Shown here piece after piece: positions 43,966 through 51,943 of a DNA stretch of 64,000 nucleotides. Origin of the DNA: Pseudomonas xantholysinigenes (GTDB taxonomy: Bacteria; Pseudomonadota; Gammaproteobacteria; Pseudomonadales; Pseudomonadaceae); NCBI RefSeq assembly GCF_014268885.2, contig NZ_CP077095.1, positions 1,001,001 through 1,065,000 of the forward strand, written 5' to 3'. Position 1 is the first letter of the stretch. Every line of letters starts with the position of its first letter. The notes below the pieces were generated by a model. It saw only the letters and a list, made by a program, of their open reading frames with translations, was not told the DNA's origin and searched no databases. The position numbers were made by a program, and so were the translations under genes.

Positions 43966-45084
43966 TCAGTCCGCGTCTGGCGCGGCTGGCTTGAGCGCCT
44001 GGTCGGTGTCGATGCGGATCGCCGCGCCCGGGCTGAGCTTGAGCTGGCCGGCGGTTACCACCTGGTCGCCGGCCTGCAGCCCCTTGAGTATCACCACCCA
44101 GCCCTCGCGGCGCTCGCCGGTCTGCACCGTGCGTTGCTCGGCGCTCAGCACAGGCTGGCCGTCGTCGCCGTTCTTCTGGCTGACCCGGTATACCGAGTTG
44201 CCGTACAGGGTGTAGGTGATGGCGTTCTCTGGCACCACCACGTGCGGTTGCGGGTCGGGCAGCAATAGCTGGAGGCTGGCGAACATGCCCGGCAGCAGCT
44301 TGCCGTCGGGGTTGGCCAGGGTGGCGCGGACCAGCAGGTTGCGGGTGTTCTCGTCGACCTTGGGGTTGATCGCGCTGAGGCTGGCGGGGAAGGTCTGGCC
44401 AGGATAGGCGGCCACCTGGGTCAGGACCCGCTGGCCCAGGCTCAGGCGTGGCAAGGCCTGCTCGGGCACGTTGAAATCGACGTACAGGCTGGAGAGGTCC
44501 TGCAGGGTGGCGATCACCGTGCCGCTGGCCAGGTAGGCGCCGACATCCACCTGGCGGATGCCGATGGTGCCGCTGAACGGGGCACTGATGCTCTTTTTCG
44601 CCAGCGAGGCCTTGAGCTGGTCGACCACCGCCTGGTTGCGCCGGAACTGCGCGCTGAGGCGGTCGAACTCGCCACGGGAGATGGCCGAGTCGCCGACCAG
44701 CTGGCTGCCGCGGCCGAAGTCGACCTTGGCCAGGCCCAGGTCGGCCTGGGCGGTGCCGAGCAGGGCGGTTTCCTGGTCGCTGTCCAGTTGCAGCAGCAGT
44801 TGCCCGGCCTTGACCTGTTGGCCGGATTCGAAATGCAACGACTTGACCGTACCGGCCACTTCCAGGCTCAGCTCCACACCCTGATAGGCCTTGAGGCTGC
44901 CAACCGCCGGCAGGCGCTCCTGCCACTGGCGCAGTTCGGCCTGGGCCGCGGCGACGCTCACCGGCGGCTTGGGCTGGGAGAACATCTGCACCTGCCGGTA
45001 GATGGAAAGGGCCTTGATGCCCCCCAGCACCAGCACGATCAGCAGGACGATGGCCAACATGATCAGCATGCGGCGGTGCAACAT
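43966..45084 (-). CDS. mexV: RND efflux periplasmic adaptor, MexV-like
   Basis: Membrane-fusion protein that links the RND pump to an outer-membrane channel. The 372-aa product has an N-terminal membrane anchor (MLIMLAIVLLIVLVLGGIKAL), a lipoyl/barrel-sandwich domain (VAGTVKSLHFESGQQVKAGQ, LLLQLD), a helical hairpin and the matching second lipoyl half (SAPFSGTIGIRQVDVGAYL), then a beta-barrel domain. The longer frame starts at 45192, but ATG 45084 places the anchor at the N-terminus. It is the first gene of the pump operon. Confidence 0.9.
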   Translation of the reverse strand: MLHRRMLIMLAIVLLIVLVLGGIKALSIYRQVQMFSQPKPPVSVAAAQAELRQWQERLPAVGSLKAYQGVELSLEVAGTVKSLHFESGQQVKAGQLLLQLDSDQETALLGTAQADLGLAKVDFGRGSQLVGDSAISRGEFDRLSAQFRRNQAVVDQLKASLAKKSISAPFSGTIGIRQVDVGAYLASGTVIATLQDLSSLYVDFNVPEQALPRLSLGQRVLTQVAAYPGQTFPASLSAINPKVDENTRNLLVRATLANPDGKLLPGMFASLQLLLPDPQPHVVVPENAITYTLYGNSVYRVSQKNGDDGQPVLSAEQRTVQTGERREGWVVILKGLQAGDQVVTAGQLKLSPGAAIRIDTDQALKPAAPDAD

Positions 45085-45262
45085 GGTCCGGTTCCCTGGA
45101 TGCGAGGTTATGCAGCGGGCACGACCACGGGCGATGCGGCCCACGTGCGATGGGGAAAGTATCGTCGGTTTTCGCGAAAAGGGGAGGAACAAGCCGGCGA
45201 GGGCCGAATAGCGAGGTCACGGTGGGCCTGTGAGGGAACAACAGTCTCGCTCTGGCGCGATC

Positions 45263-45341
45263 CCTGTAGGAGCGGCTTCAGCCGCGAACACCGGCGTAGC
45301 CGGTGCCAGGCACCGCGTCGCCTGGTTTGCGCTCCTACAGG
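45263..45341. repeat. REP element with ACCGGCG cassette
   Basis: CTGTAGGAGCGGCTTCAGCC, then GAACACCGGCGTAGCCGGTG and CCAGGCACCGCG, ending in GCGCTCCTACAG. It lies in the 296-nt gap between mexV and the DUF1513 gene; the rest of that gap (45085-45262) shows nothing I can assign. Confidence 0.85.
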
Positions 45342-45380
45342 AGGCGCGCAGCGCTTGCCCGCGACAGTCTTTACAGCAAC

Positions 45381-46478
45381 TCAGGCCAGGTGCAGGTGGT
45401 TGTCCCAGAACCCGGACGGCAGGTTCATCGGCTGGCCGACCAACTCGGCCTTGCGGCAATCATAGAACCGGCAACGGCCCTGCCCGGAGGTGACCACGAA
45501 GCCGTCCTTGACCGCGCCGACCCCGGCGCAATCGGGCATCGGCGCATCGAGCTTCACCGCGCCGCTGTCCAGGTCCCAGATGAACAGCCGGTTGGCCCGT
45601 GGCGCGGTCAGCGCCACCAGGCGCAGCTCGCTGTGGATGGCGACGCTGGCGGTGTACTGGGCCATCGCCTGCAATTGCCGCTCGGGCACCGGGAAGGCCT
45701 TGAACGGCTCACCCGGGCGCTTGATCGCCAGCAGTTCGGCGGTCTCGTGCGCGCTGCCCATGAACTGCTGGCAGGCGGCGATGGTGCCATCCTCGCCCAC
45801 TGCCAGGTGGCGCACGCTGTTCATCTGCTGGGTCAGGGTCTCCTTGCTCAGCAGGCTGCCGTCGCGCTGCATCAGCACCAGGCTCGGCTCCATGGCATCG
45901 AGGTTCATCTCCACCCGGCTCTCGGCCTCGGTGCGGATGCCGCCGTTGGCCACCACCAGCGTCTCGCCGTCCGGCAGCCAGGCCACTTCGTGGGGGCCGA
46001 TGCCGTGGGTCGGGATCTCACCGCTGTGTACCAGGCGCTCACCCTCGAAGCGGTACACCCCGAGCACGCCACGGCCTGGATCGGTGGTGTCGTTCTCGGT
46101 GGCGTACAGCCATTCGCCATCCTTGTGGATCACCGCATGGCCATAGAAGTGCCGTTGCGGCTGCGAGGTGACGGTCTGCAACAGACGTCCGTCGCGCAGG
46201 TCGACCAGGTAGCTTTCGGTACCGGGGCGGCGGGCGACGAACAGGGCGATGGGCAGGGACGGGTGGTTGATGATCGCGTGGCAACGCTGGGCCACCTGGG
46301 TGCTGAACACCTGGGTGCCGTCCAGGCGGAACCCGACGGCGTAATGCTTGCCGTCGCCGTCGTCGCGCGCCGAGAGCAGCAAGGGTTCGCTGCCTTTGTT
46401 GCGAAACAGGCTCCAGCCGCCCAAGGTCAGGGCGCTGAGCAATACACTACCGAGTTTCAGGGCCTGGCGTCGCAGCAT
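45381..46478 (-). CDS. DUF1513 exported beta-propeller protein
   Basis: A 365-aa protein with a signal peptide or anchor containing an RR pair (MLRRQALKLGSVLLSALTLGGWSLF), so Tat export is possible. The mature part has repeated blades (HYAVGFRLDG, GHAVIHKDGEWLYATEND, GPHEVAWLPDGETLVVANGG) as in seven-bladed propellers, and many His (HRHAI-like QRCHAIINH, RHFYGHAV, NHLHLA) that could bind metal. It starts 2 nt after the imelysin-like gene, as the last gene of a three-gene operon. Confidence 0.85.
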   Translation of the reverse strand: MLRRQALKLGSVLLSALTLGGWSLFRNKGSEPLLLSARDDGDGKHYAVGFRLDGTQVFSTQVAQRCHAIINHPSLPIALFVARRPGTESYLVDLRDGRLLQTVTSQPQRHFYGHAVIHKDGEWLYATENDTTDPGRGVLGVYRFEGERLVHSGEIPTHGIGPHEVAWLPDGETLVVANGGIRTEAESRVEMNLDAMEPSLVLMQRDGSLLSKETLTQQMNSVRHLAVGEDGTIAACQQFMGSAHETAELLAIKRPGEPFKAFPVPERQLQAMAQYTASVAIHSELRLVALTAPRANRLFIWDLDSGAVKLDAPMPDCAGVGAVKDGFVVTSGQGRCRFYDCRKAELVGQPMNLPSGFWDNHLHLA

Positions 46479-46480
46479 GA

Positions 46481-47545
46481 TCAGTCACCGTCGTTGGCAT
46501 TGAAGCCCAGTTGGATGTTCAGCGCCTTGGCCAGCTCGCCTTCGTGCAGACGGTGGACGACGTTGAGGGCATCGTAGATCTGGTTCAGGGTCTGCTTGCC
46601 AGCATCGTCGGCCAGCAGTTCGCCCAGGGTCTTCTGGTTGTCGCCCAGCAGCTTGATGGCGTTGGCGTAGGCGTCGTCGATCTTTTGCGCCAGCGCTGCC
46701 TGGTCCTTGCCCAGCAGGCCACGCAGGCCCTGGTTGTCGACCCCGACCCACACCGTCTGGGCGGCCTTGAGCGAAGCTTCCAGGCTCTTGATCGAAGAAT
46801 GGCTGCGCCAGGCTTCGGCCTGCAGCGGCTGCGGGATGCCCTTGCTCAGGCGGCCCATCGGCGCGCCGAGCTTTTTCTTCAGGGTGTCCAGCGCGGTGAC
46901 CTGGGCACGCAGCAGGTCGGCGATGGCCTCGTGGGAATCGGCATAGCGCTGGTTGGGGAACTTGGTCATCTGCGAGAGCATACCGTCGGTGCTGTTCCAG
47001 CCCTTGAGGATCTCTTCGGCCAGGCTCTTCTGGTGCTCGCCGATGGCTACCAGCAGCGGGCAGTAGCGCGCCTTCTGCTCGGCCGTGGCGATGTCCGGCT
47101 TGCTGTCGAACAGGATGTACTCGTAGGCCGACAGGCCACGCACCACGACGCTGGCCTTGCCCAGCGACTCGGCGTCCACCGGCTTGTCAGCGGCTACCAG
47201 TTGCTCGACCTGGCGACCGACCAGGTTCTTCTTGTCTGGCCAGAACTGCACTTGCCAGGCCCGGTTGCCCTCGGCCAGCGGGCCAACCAGCAAGGGTTGC
47301 AGCTCGGCCCAGGCTTTTTGCGCGGCGAGGAAGTCGGCGCGGGCTTTTTCCAGGTCTTCCTTGCCTTCGCAGTAGGCCAGGGCGCTGGCGGCCAGCGCGC
47401 GGTCGGCTTCGACCCAGCGGCTGTAGGTCGGCAGGATCACCTGCTTGGCGATGGCGGCCGAGGTCACGGCTTGCGGGTCCTGCGGCGAGCAGGCGCCGAG
47501 GGCGAGGGCGGCGAGGCTGGTGAACAACAGTTTGGGTCGGAACAT
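46481..47545 (-). CDS. Imelysin-family lipoprotein lacking the motif His
   Basis: A 354-aa imelysin (peptidase M75-like) family lipoprotein; the lipobox LGAC places the lipidated Cys at residue 19. The family GxHxxE motif is degenerate here: GLSAYE has Ser where His is expected. Two similar helical halves follow (with KAWAELQPLLVGPLAEG and RSHSSIKSLEASLKA). Imelysins bind metal or other ligands in iron-uptake systems and are usually not active peptidases. It lies 19 nt after the di-haem gene and 2 nt before DUF1513. Confidence 0.88.
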   Translation of the reverse strand: MFRPKLLFTSLAALALGACSPQDPQAVTSAAIAKQVILPTYSRWVEADRALAASALAYCEGKEDLEKARADFLAAQKAWAELQPLLVGPLAEGNRAWQVQFWPDKKNLVGRQVEQLVAADKPVDAESLGKASVVVRGLSAYEYILFDSKPDIATAEQKARYCPLLVAIGEHQKSLAEEILKGWNSTDGMLSQMTKFPNQRYADSHEAIADLLRAQVTALDTLKKKLGAPMGRLSKGIPQPLQAEAWRSHSSIKSLEASLKAAQTVWVGVDNQGLRGLLGKDQAALAQKIDDAYANAIKLLGDNQKTLGELLADDAGKQTLNQIYDALNVVHRLHEGELAKALNIQLGFNANDGD

Positions 47546-47564
47546 GCCCGGCTCCTTGTGCGGT

Positions 47565-48986
47565 TTAAAGTGAATTCAGGAAGGCCAGCAGCGCGGCGCG
47601 CTGCTCGGCATTGAACGTCAGTACATGGTCGCGCGCCGCCTGGGCCTCGCCGCCGTGCCAGAGCACGGCCTCGAGCAGGTTGCGGGCGCGGCCGTCATGC
47701 AGGAACTGGCTGTGGCCGCTGACGGTCTGGCTCAGGCCGACCCCCCACAAGGGCGGGGTACGCCAGTCCTGGCCGTTGGCGGCAAATTCGGTGCGCTCGT
47801 CGCTCAGCCCCGGGCCCATGTCGTGCAGCAGCAGGTCGCTGTAGGGGCGGATCACCTGGCCGGCCAGTTCCGGTTCGGCGGCATCGGCGGCGGTGGTGAA
47901 CTGTGGGGTGTGGCAGGCCTGGCAGCCGGCCTGGAAGAACAGGTTCTTGCCGGCCAGCACCTGGGGCGCGGCGACGTCGCGACGGGCCGGCACGCCGAGG
48001 TTGCGGGTGTAGAAAGTGACCAGGCGCAGGATGTTGTCGCTGACTTCCTTTTCGCCACCCTGGCCATCACCGTTGGGCGCGGCCAGGCAGGCCGTCTGCG
48101 TCGGGGTGCAATCGTCCTTTGGCAGCAAGCTGGTGGTCAGGCCCATGTCGCCGGCGAAGGCATGTACGTTCTGCTGGTTGACGCTGGGCTGTCCGGCCTT
48201 CCAGCCGAAGCGACCGACCACGGTCTTGCCCTGGGCGTCATCCCACACCCGGTTGGCGCGGCCACGGATGCCGTCGCGGTTGCGGTCGTCCGGGTCTTCG
48301 TTGGCGAGCAGGTCGGCCTCGGGGATCGCCTCGAGCAGGCCAAGGCCGATCATCGGCGGGGCGACCCGCGCCGAGAAGCGCGTGTCCGGATGCAGCGGGC
48401 CGTAGCCAAGCTGGCTGATCTGCAGGCTCGGGCGGCGCAGTTCGACCGCATGACCATCCTTGAAGGTGACGGTGTGCAGGTCGTAGCTCACTCGCACCTT
48501 GCCCTCCGGCGCCACGCCGGGGATGGCCATGTCCTGCAACTGCGTGCCGTAGACCGGCTCGGGGACCACGCCCAGACGCTCTATTTCGCGGGCGTAGTAG
48601 GGCTGGTCGGGGATCGACAGGCGCACCAGCATCGACACTGCGTTGCTGTCACCTGGCTCGGGCGGGTGGCCGCGGCCGTCGCGCACGTGGCAGTTCTGGC
48701 AGGCGTTGGTGTTGAACAGCGGGCCGAGGCCGTCGCGGGCGGTGGTGGTGGATGGGGCGATGACCCAGGGGTTGCGGAAGAAACTGTTGCCCACCGCGAA
48801 GTCCAGGCGTCGTTCGGGGCTGAGGTTGGCCGAGGGCAGCGAGTAGGCGTTGCGATCGCTGCGTTGCACCGTTGCCTTGCCGCCGGAGAGGGCTTCGCCG
48901 GGCTCGGCCTGGGTGAAACGCGGGGCGTCGTCACAGGCGGCGAGGGCGAGGGCCAGCAGCAGGGGGCTTAGGCGGAGCACGGACAT
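47565..48986 (-). CDS. Di-haem oxidoreductase/peroxidase-like lipoprotein
   Basis: A 473-aa lipoprotein (lipobox LAAC, Cys18) with two c-type haem sites, CQNCH near residue 95 and CQACH near residue 355, each in a Met/His-rich environment. The family is annotated as thiol-oxidoreductase or di-haem oxidoreductase and includes haem peroxidase-like folds. In other proteobacteria it co-occurs with imelysins and DUF1513 in iron-regulated clusters. It is the first gene of the operon and has a 17-nt palindrome 71 nt upstream. Confidence 0.88.
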   Translation of the reverse strand: MSVLRLSPLLLALALAACDDAPRFTQAEPGEALSGGKATVQRSDRNAYSLPSANLSPERRLDFAVGNSFFRNPWVIAPSTTTARDGLGPLFNTNACQNCHVRDGRGHPPEPGDSNAVSMLVRLSIPDQPYYAREIERLGVVPEPVYGTQLQDMAIPGVAPEGKVRVSYDLHTVTFKDGHAVELRRPSLQISQLGYGPLHPDTRFSARVAPPMIGLGLLEAIPEADLLANEDPDDRNRDGIRGRANRVWDDAQGKTVVGRFGWKAGQPSVNQQNVHAFAGDMGLTTSLLPKDDCTPTQTACLAAPNGDGQGGEKEVSDNILRLVTFYTRNLGVPARRDVAAPQVLAGKNLFFQAGCQACHTPQFTTAADAAEPELAGQVIRPYSDLLLHDMGPGLSDERTEFAANGQDWRTPPLWGVGLSQTVSGHSQFLHDGRARNLLEAVLWHGGEAQAARDHVLTFNAEQRAALLAFLNSL

Positions 48987-49052
48987 CGAGGATCCTGGGC
49001 ATGGGCGAAAAACCGGCGTGCAAGCTTATCAGGCCGGGGATATTTGAATAAG

Positions 49053-49070
49053 AGCAATTTGCAATTGCTG
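49053..49070 (-). promoter_or_regulatory. Palindromic operator upstream of the di-haem operon (Fur-like)
   Basis: AGCAATT-TGC-AATTGCT is a perfect 7-3-7 palindrome. On the minus strand CAGCAATTGCAAAT (49057-49070) agrees at 13 of 14 positions with CAGCAAATGCAAAT upstream of the icmP-like gene. Its match to the Fur consensus is only moderate, so identity of the regulator is open. Confidence 0.55.
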
Positions 49071-49132
49071 GATGAAATCGATGTCAGTTGGTCTATCGGC
49101 GAGTGCGGTACCTGTAGATACCGTCTTGACCC

Positions 49133-50104
49133 TCACCCCGCAAGAGGGATTTTGGGGTCAAACGGTATCCCCGACTTCACCACCCCGTAAACCAGGTGCA
49201 GCAGCTTGCGCATCGCCGCGCAGACGATCTGTTTGTAAGCTTTGTGCCGGCTGCTCAACCGCTCTGCCAGTTCCTTCACAACAGGGTTATGTCTGATTGA
49301 GACCGTGCCTGACATCCACAAGCCTGCACGCAGCCTTGAGGCGCCTGTACGCGAAATAGTGCTCTTACCTATGAACTCTCCCGATTGCTGCACCACTGGG
49401 TTTAAGCCTGAAAACGCGACAATCGCAGAAGGGCTTTGGTATTTCAGTGGATCGCCCAGTTCGGCGAGCAGCAACGTAGCAGTGGTGTCACCCAAACCAT
49501 CAATCGAGGTAATCAGCTCACGTCGCTTGCGCAGGTCTGGATCATCATCGATCGTCTGCTCGATGGCCTTCCTGGTCTTTTCCAGCTCTTCGTTGATGTG
49601 CCCGATTACGTCTTGAATCGACTGCTGTACCGCATCTAGTGCGACATCCAAACGATTCTGCTCCATCTGGCGCATTTCCTTGAGGTCGTCCAGTCGCCGC
49701 ACCAGAGCACGCAAGCGGCGCTGCGCAGGGGGCTCAGGCTCCCACTGGCGAAGCGAGACAGCCTTTTGTTGGCCATAGGCAGCAATGACTTTGGCGTCAG
49801 CCTTATCTGTTTTGACGCGCCGAAGCTCCACGTCAGCGAATTTCGCAATCACCGCCGGGTTCAGAATGCACACCCGATAACCTTGGTTGTGACAGTGCTC
49901 GGCCAGCGCTTCGTGATAGATGCCTGTAGCCTCCATAACAATCCAGGCGCCTGGTTCAGCATGGCGCTCAAGCCAGTCGCTAAACTGCCTGAACCCTCCA
50001 GGATCATTGGACAGCTTGGCTTTGGTGCGCATCTTGCCATTGGGGAGCGGGATGGCAATGTCGAAAGATTTTTTGGCGACATCAACGCCAACAAAGACGG
50101 ACAT
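49133..50104 (-). CDS. IS110-family transposase (bridge recombinase)
   Basis: A 323-aa DEDD-type recombinase. The N-terminal RuvC-like domain has Asp8 in VFVGVDVAKKSFD, Glu58 in VMEATGIYH, and Asp100 and Asp103 in VKTDKADAKVIAAY. A coiled-coil region (~130-180) precedes the C-terminal Tnp domain with GLGDTTATLLLAELGDP and AFSGLNPVVQQSGEFIG; the Ser241 in VVQQSGE is the expected catalytic serine. The frame starts at 50137, but ATG 50104 follows a perfect AGGAGG. No frameshift or stop was seen, so it is probably active. Ser241 and the Asp/Glu positions coincide, as I recall, with those of IS621. Confidence 0.95.
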   Translation of the reverse strand: MSVFVGVDVAKKSFDIAIPLPNGKMRTKAKLSNDPGGFRQFSDWLERHAEPGAWIVMEATGIYHEALAEHCHNQGYRVCILNPAVIAKFADVELRRVKTDKADAKVIAAYGQQKAVSLRQWEPEPPAQRRLRALVRRLDDLKEMRQMEQNRLDVALDAVQQSIQDVIGHINEELEKTRKAIEQTIDDDPDLRKRRELITSIDGLGDTTATLLLAELGDPLKYQSPSAIVAFSGLNPVVQQSGEFIGKSTISRTGASRLRAGLWMSGTVSIRHNPVVKELAERLSSRHKAYKQIVCAAMRKLLHLVYGVVKSGIPFDPKIPLAG

Positions 50105-50139
50105 GATCTCCTCCTTCAAACTACGAAAGTCGATCACCC

Positions 50140-50332
50140 TACACTCAGTTCAACCTTGTTAATGCGTGCTCACGCCGGGGGCGGGCACTAGATACCGTTC
50201 GAACTCGTCGAGTGGGGTTGGAAGACCAGAGCGTTATCTACAGTGCGGGCTTGATGCCCTTGGAGCGGCTCTGCTTCAAGGCCTTCCCTCGATGATCAGT
50301 CGAGAACTTTCGCCTCTAGGGAGGCGAAAGTC
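50140..50332 (-). ncRNA. Predicted bridge RNA of the IS110 element
   Basis: The 5' noncoding end of the element folds into the layout of an IS110 bridge RNA, read on the minus strand. An 11-bp 5' hairpin (50306-50331) and a small stem (50288-50304) come first. The target loop follows (stem AGAGC/GCTCT, 50228-50272); it carries GCCGCTCC, identical to the left target, and CTGTAG, complementary to the right target. The donor loop (7-bp stem, 50147-50205) carries ACGGTATCT, identical to the right end of the element plus core, and ACAAG, complementary to core plus left end (CTTGT). This is inferred from sequence; expression is not shown. Confidence 0.8.
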
Positions 50333-50340
50333 GAGATACA

Positions 50341-50458
50341 AGGAGCGGCCTTGTGTCGCGAAAGGGCCGCGAAGCGGCCCCAGGATTTCGGCGTTGACGC
50401 AAAGATAGCTGGGGCCGCTTCGCGGCCCTTTCGCGACACAAGGCCGCTCCTACAGGGG
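50341..50458. repeat. REP pair split by the IS110 insertion
   Basis: The right REP pair begins AGGAGCGGCCTTGTGTCGCG directly at the IS junction; its missing first bases (CCTGT) lie at 49111-49115 on the other side of the element. The other arm (CGACACAAGGCCGCTCCTAC) is intact. Confidence 0.9.
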
Positions 50459-50476
50459 GGCGATGTAGCCCAATAA

Positions 50477-50502
50477 ATAAAAAAGGCGGCCCGAAGGCCG
50501 CC
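50477..50502 (-). terminator. Rho-independent terminator after the icmP-like gene
   Basis: On the minus strand GGCGGCC, loop TTCG, GGCCGCC, then TTTTTTATTTATT. Confidence 0.9.
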
Positions 50503-50524
50503 TCTGTTGAACCGCTGGCGCTGA

Positions 50525-51862
50525 TCAGAATTCGTGATCGGCGTTGTCCGGGTTCAGGTTGCTGATCCCCAGCTTGCCCGCGGCCTGCTCGATCGCGCCG
50601 GTCTGCTTGACCAGCGAGGCGATGGCGTCACGCACGATCTGGTTGCCGGCAGCGTTGTCGGCGGCGATCAGCTGGTCGTAGTGTTCGCCCTTCAGGGCGT
50701 GGTCGACGATCACTTGGATCTTGGCCTCGGTGGCTTCCAGGTCGGCCTTGAGGGTAGCGTCGGCGGCAGGGTCGGCCTTGGCCACCAGCGACGACAGGCT
50801 CGGGCCACTCAGCTTGCTGCCGTCGACACGGGTGTACTCGCCCAGGTAGACGTTGCGGATGCCCTTGGCGTCATAGAAGTGCGAGTAGTGGGTGTTGTCG
50901 CTGAAGCAGTCGTGCTCGTCTTCCGGCGAATTGGCTTCCAGCGAGACTTTCATGCGCTCGCCCGCCAGTTCGCCGAGCGACAGGCTGCCCATGCCGAACA
51001 GCATCTTGCGCAGGCCGTCGTTGGCCGGCTCGCCTTCGAGGGTGGCGCGGTAGTTGTTGGCGACGTTCGGCGCCCAGTTGCCGACCATTTCCTCGAGGTC
51101 CTTGACCAGCAGGTCGGTGACCGCCTTCAGGTAGGCACGACGACGGTCGTTGTGGCCGCCGGTGGCGCCTTTGCCTTCGAGGTAGTCGGAGGCCGGGCGG
51201 TTGCCCGCGCCTGGGCCGGTGCCGTTGAGGTCCTGACCCCAGAGCAGGAATTCGATGGCGTGGTAGCCGGTGGCGACGTTGGCCTCGGAACCGCCCAGCT
51301 CGTTGAGGGTGGCCAGTTTCTCGGGGGTGATGTCCTTGACGTCGATCTTGTCTTCGCCGACCTGGATCTCGGTGTTGGCGATGATGTTGGCGTTGGCCGC
51401 CGGGTTGCCCAGGGCGTGCTCGTAGCTCTTGTCGACGTAGTCGATCAGGCCTTCGTCCAGGGGCCAGGCGTTCACCTGGCCTTCCCAGTCGTCGATGATG
51501 GTGTTGCCGAAGCGGAACACTTCGCTCTGCAGGTATGGCACGCGGGCGGCGACCCAGGCGTCCCTGGCGGCTTTCAGCGTCTGGTCGTTGGGGCTGGCGA
51601 GGAACGCGTCGACCGCGCTCTGTAGCTGTTTGGCGGTGCTCAGCGAGTCGCTGTACACGGCATGGACCATTTCGGCGTAATGCTTGACCACGGCCTTGGC
51701 GGCGGCTTCGTCGACAGCGCCCGGCGTTGCGGTGCTGGTGCTGGCGGCGGCAGGTGCCTGGGCTGGCGGTGCGGCGGCCTTGTCATCCTTGCCTTCGCCG
51801 CAACCGGCGAGAGCGATGGCGATGGCCAGCAGACTGGCGGAGGCCAGAGGCATTCGAATCAT
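50525..51862 (-). CDS. icmP: Imelysin-family lipoprotein, IcmP-like
   Basis: A 445-aa imelysin-family lipoprotein related to P. aeruginosa IcmP (insulin-cleaving metalloproteinase). The lipobox LAGC puts Cys at residue 21, and an Ala/Pro-rich linker follows. The metal-site motif GxHxxE is intact in GYHAIEFLLWGQDLNG, unlike in the second imelysin of the locus. The family resembles EfeO-type proteins, suggesting iron binding in the periplasm rather than digestion. The frame extends to 51985, but ATG 51862 follows GCAGGAAA and gives the signal peptide. Its own promoter region carries the same motif as the di-haem operon. Confidence 0.9.
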   Translation of the reverse strand: MIRMPLASASLLAIAIALAGCGEGKDDKAAAPPAQAPAAASTSTATPGAVDEAAAKAVVKHYAEMVHAVYSDSLSTAKQLQSAVDAFLASPNDQTLKAARDAWVAARVPYLQSEVFRFGNTIIDDWEGQVNAWPLDEGLIDYVDKSYEHALGNPAANANIIANTEIQVGEDKIDVKDITPEKLATLNELGGSEANVATGYHAIEFLLWGQDLNGTGPGAGNRPASDYLEGKGATGGHNDRRRAYLKAVTDLLVKDLEEMVGNWAPNVANNYRATLEGEPANDGLRKMLFGMGSLSLGELAGERMKVSLEANSPEDEHDCFSDNTHYSHFYDAKGIRNVYLGEYTRVDGSKLSGPSLSSLVAKADPAADATLKADLEATEAKIQVIVDHALKGEHYDQLIAADNAAGNQIVRDAIASLVKQTGAIEQAAGKLGISNLNPDNADHEF

Positions 51863-51943
51863 TGTTGGTTTCCTGCGTCGTGTGGTTGGACCATGGGGTG
51901 GACCGTGCGCCGTGGCACGCGAAACCGTGACATCATGCGAAAG

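Larger units (their letters stand above)
49118..50342 (-). mobile_element. IS110-family insertion element in a REP sequence
   Basis: A 1225-bp element with one transposase gene. It lacks long terminal inverted repeats and shows a shared AG dinucleotide at both junctions (49116-49117 and 50341-50342), as the IS110 core does. Joining the flanks gives CCTGT-AG-GAGCGGCC, an intact REP arm, so the insertion site is the REP core. The noncoding part upstream of the transposase is ~236 nt and the downstream part only 15 nt, the layout of the IS110 subgroup that encodes the bridge RNA at the 5' end. Confidence 0.88.
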
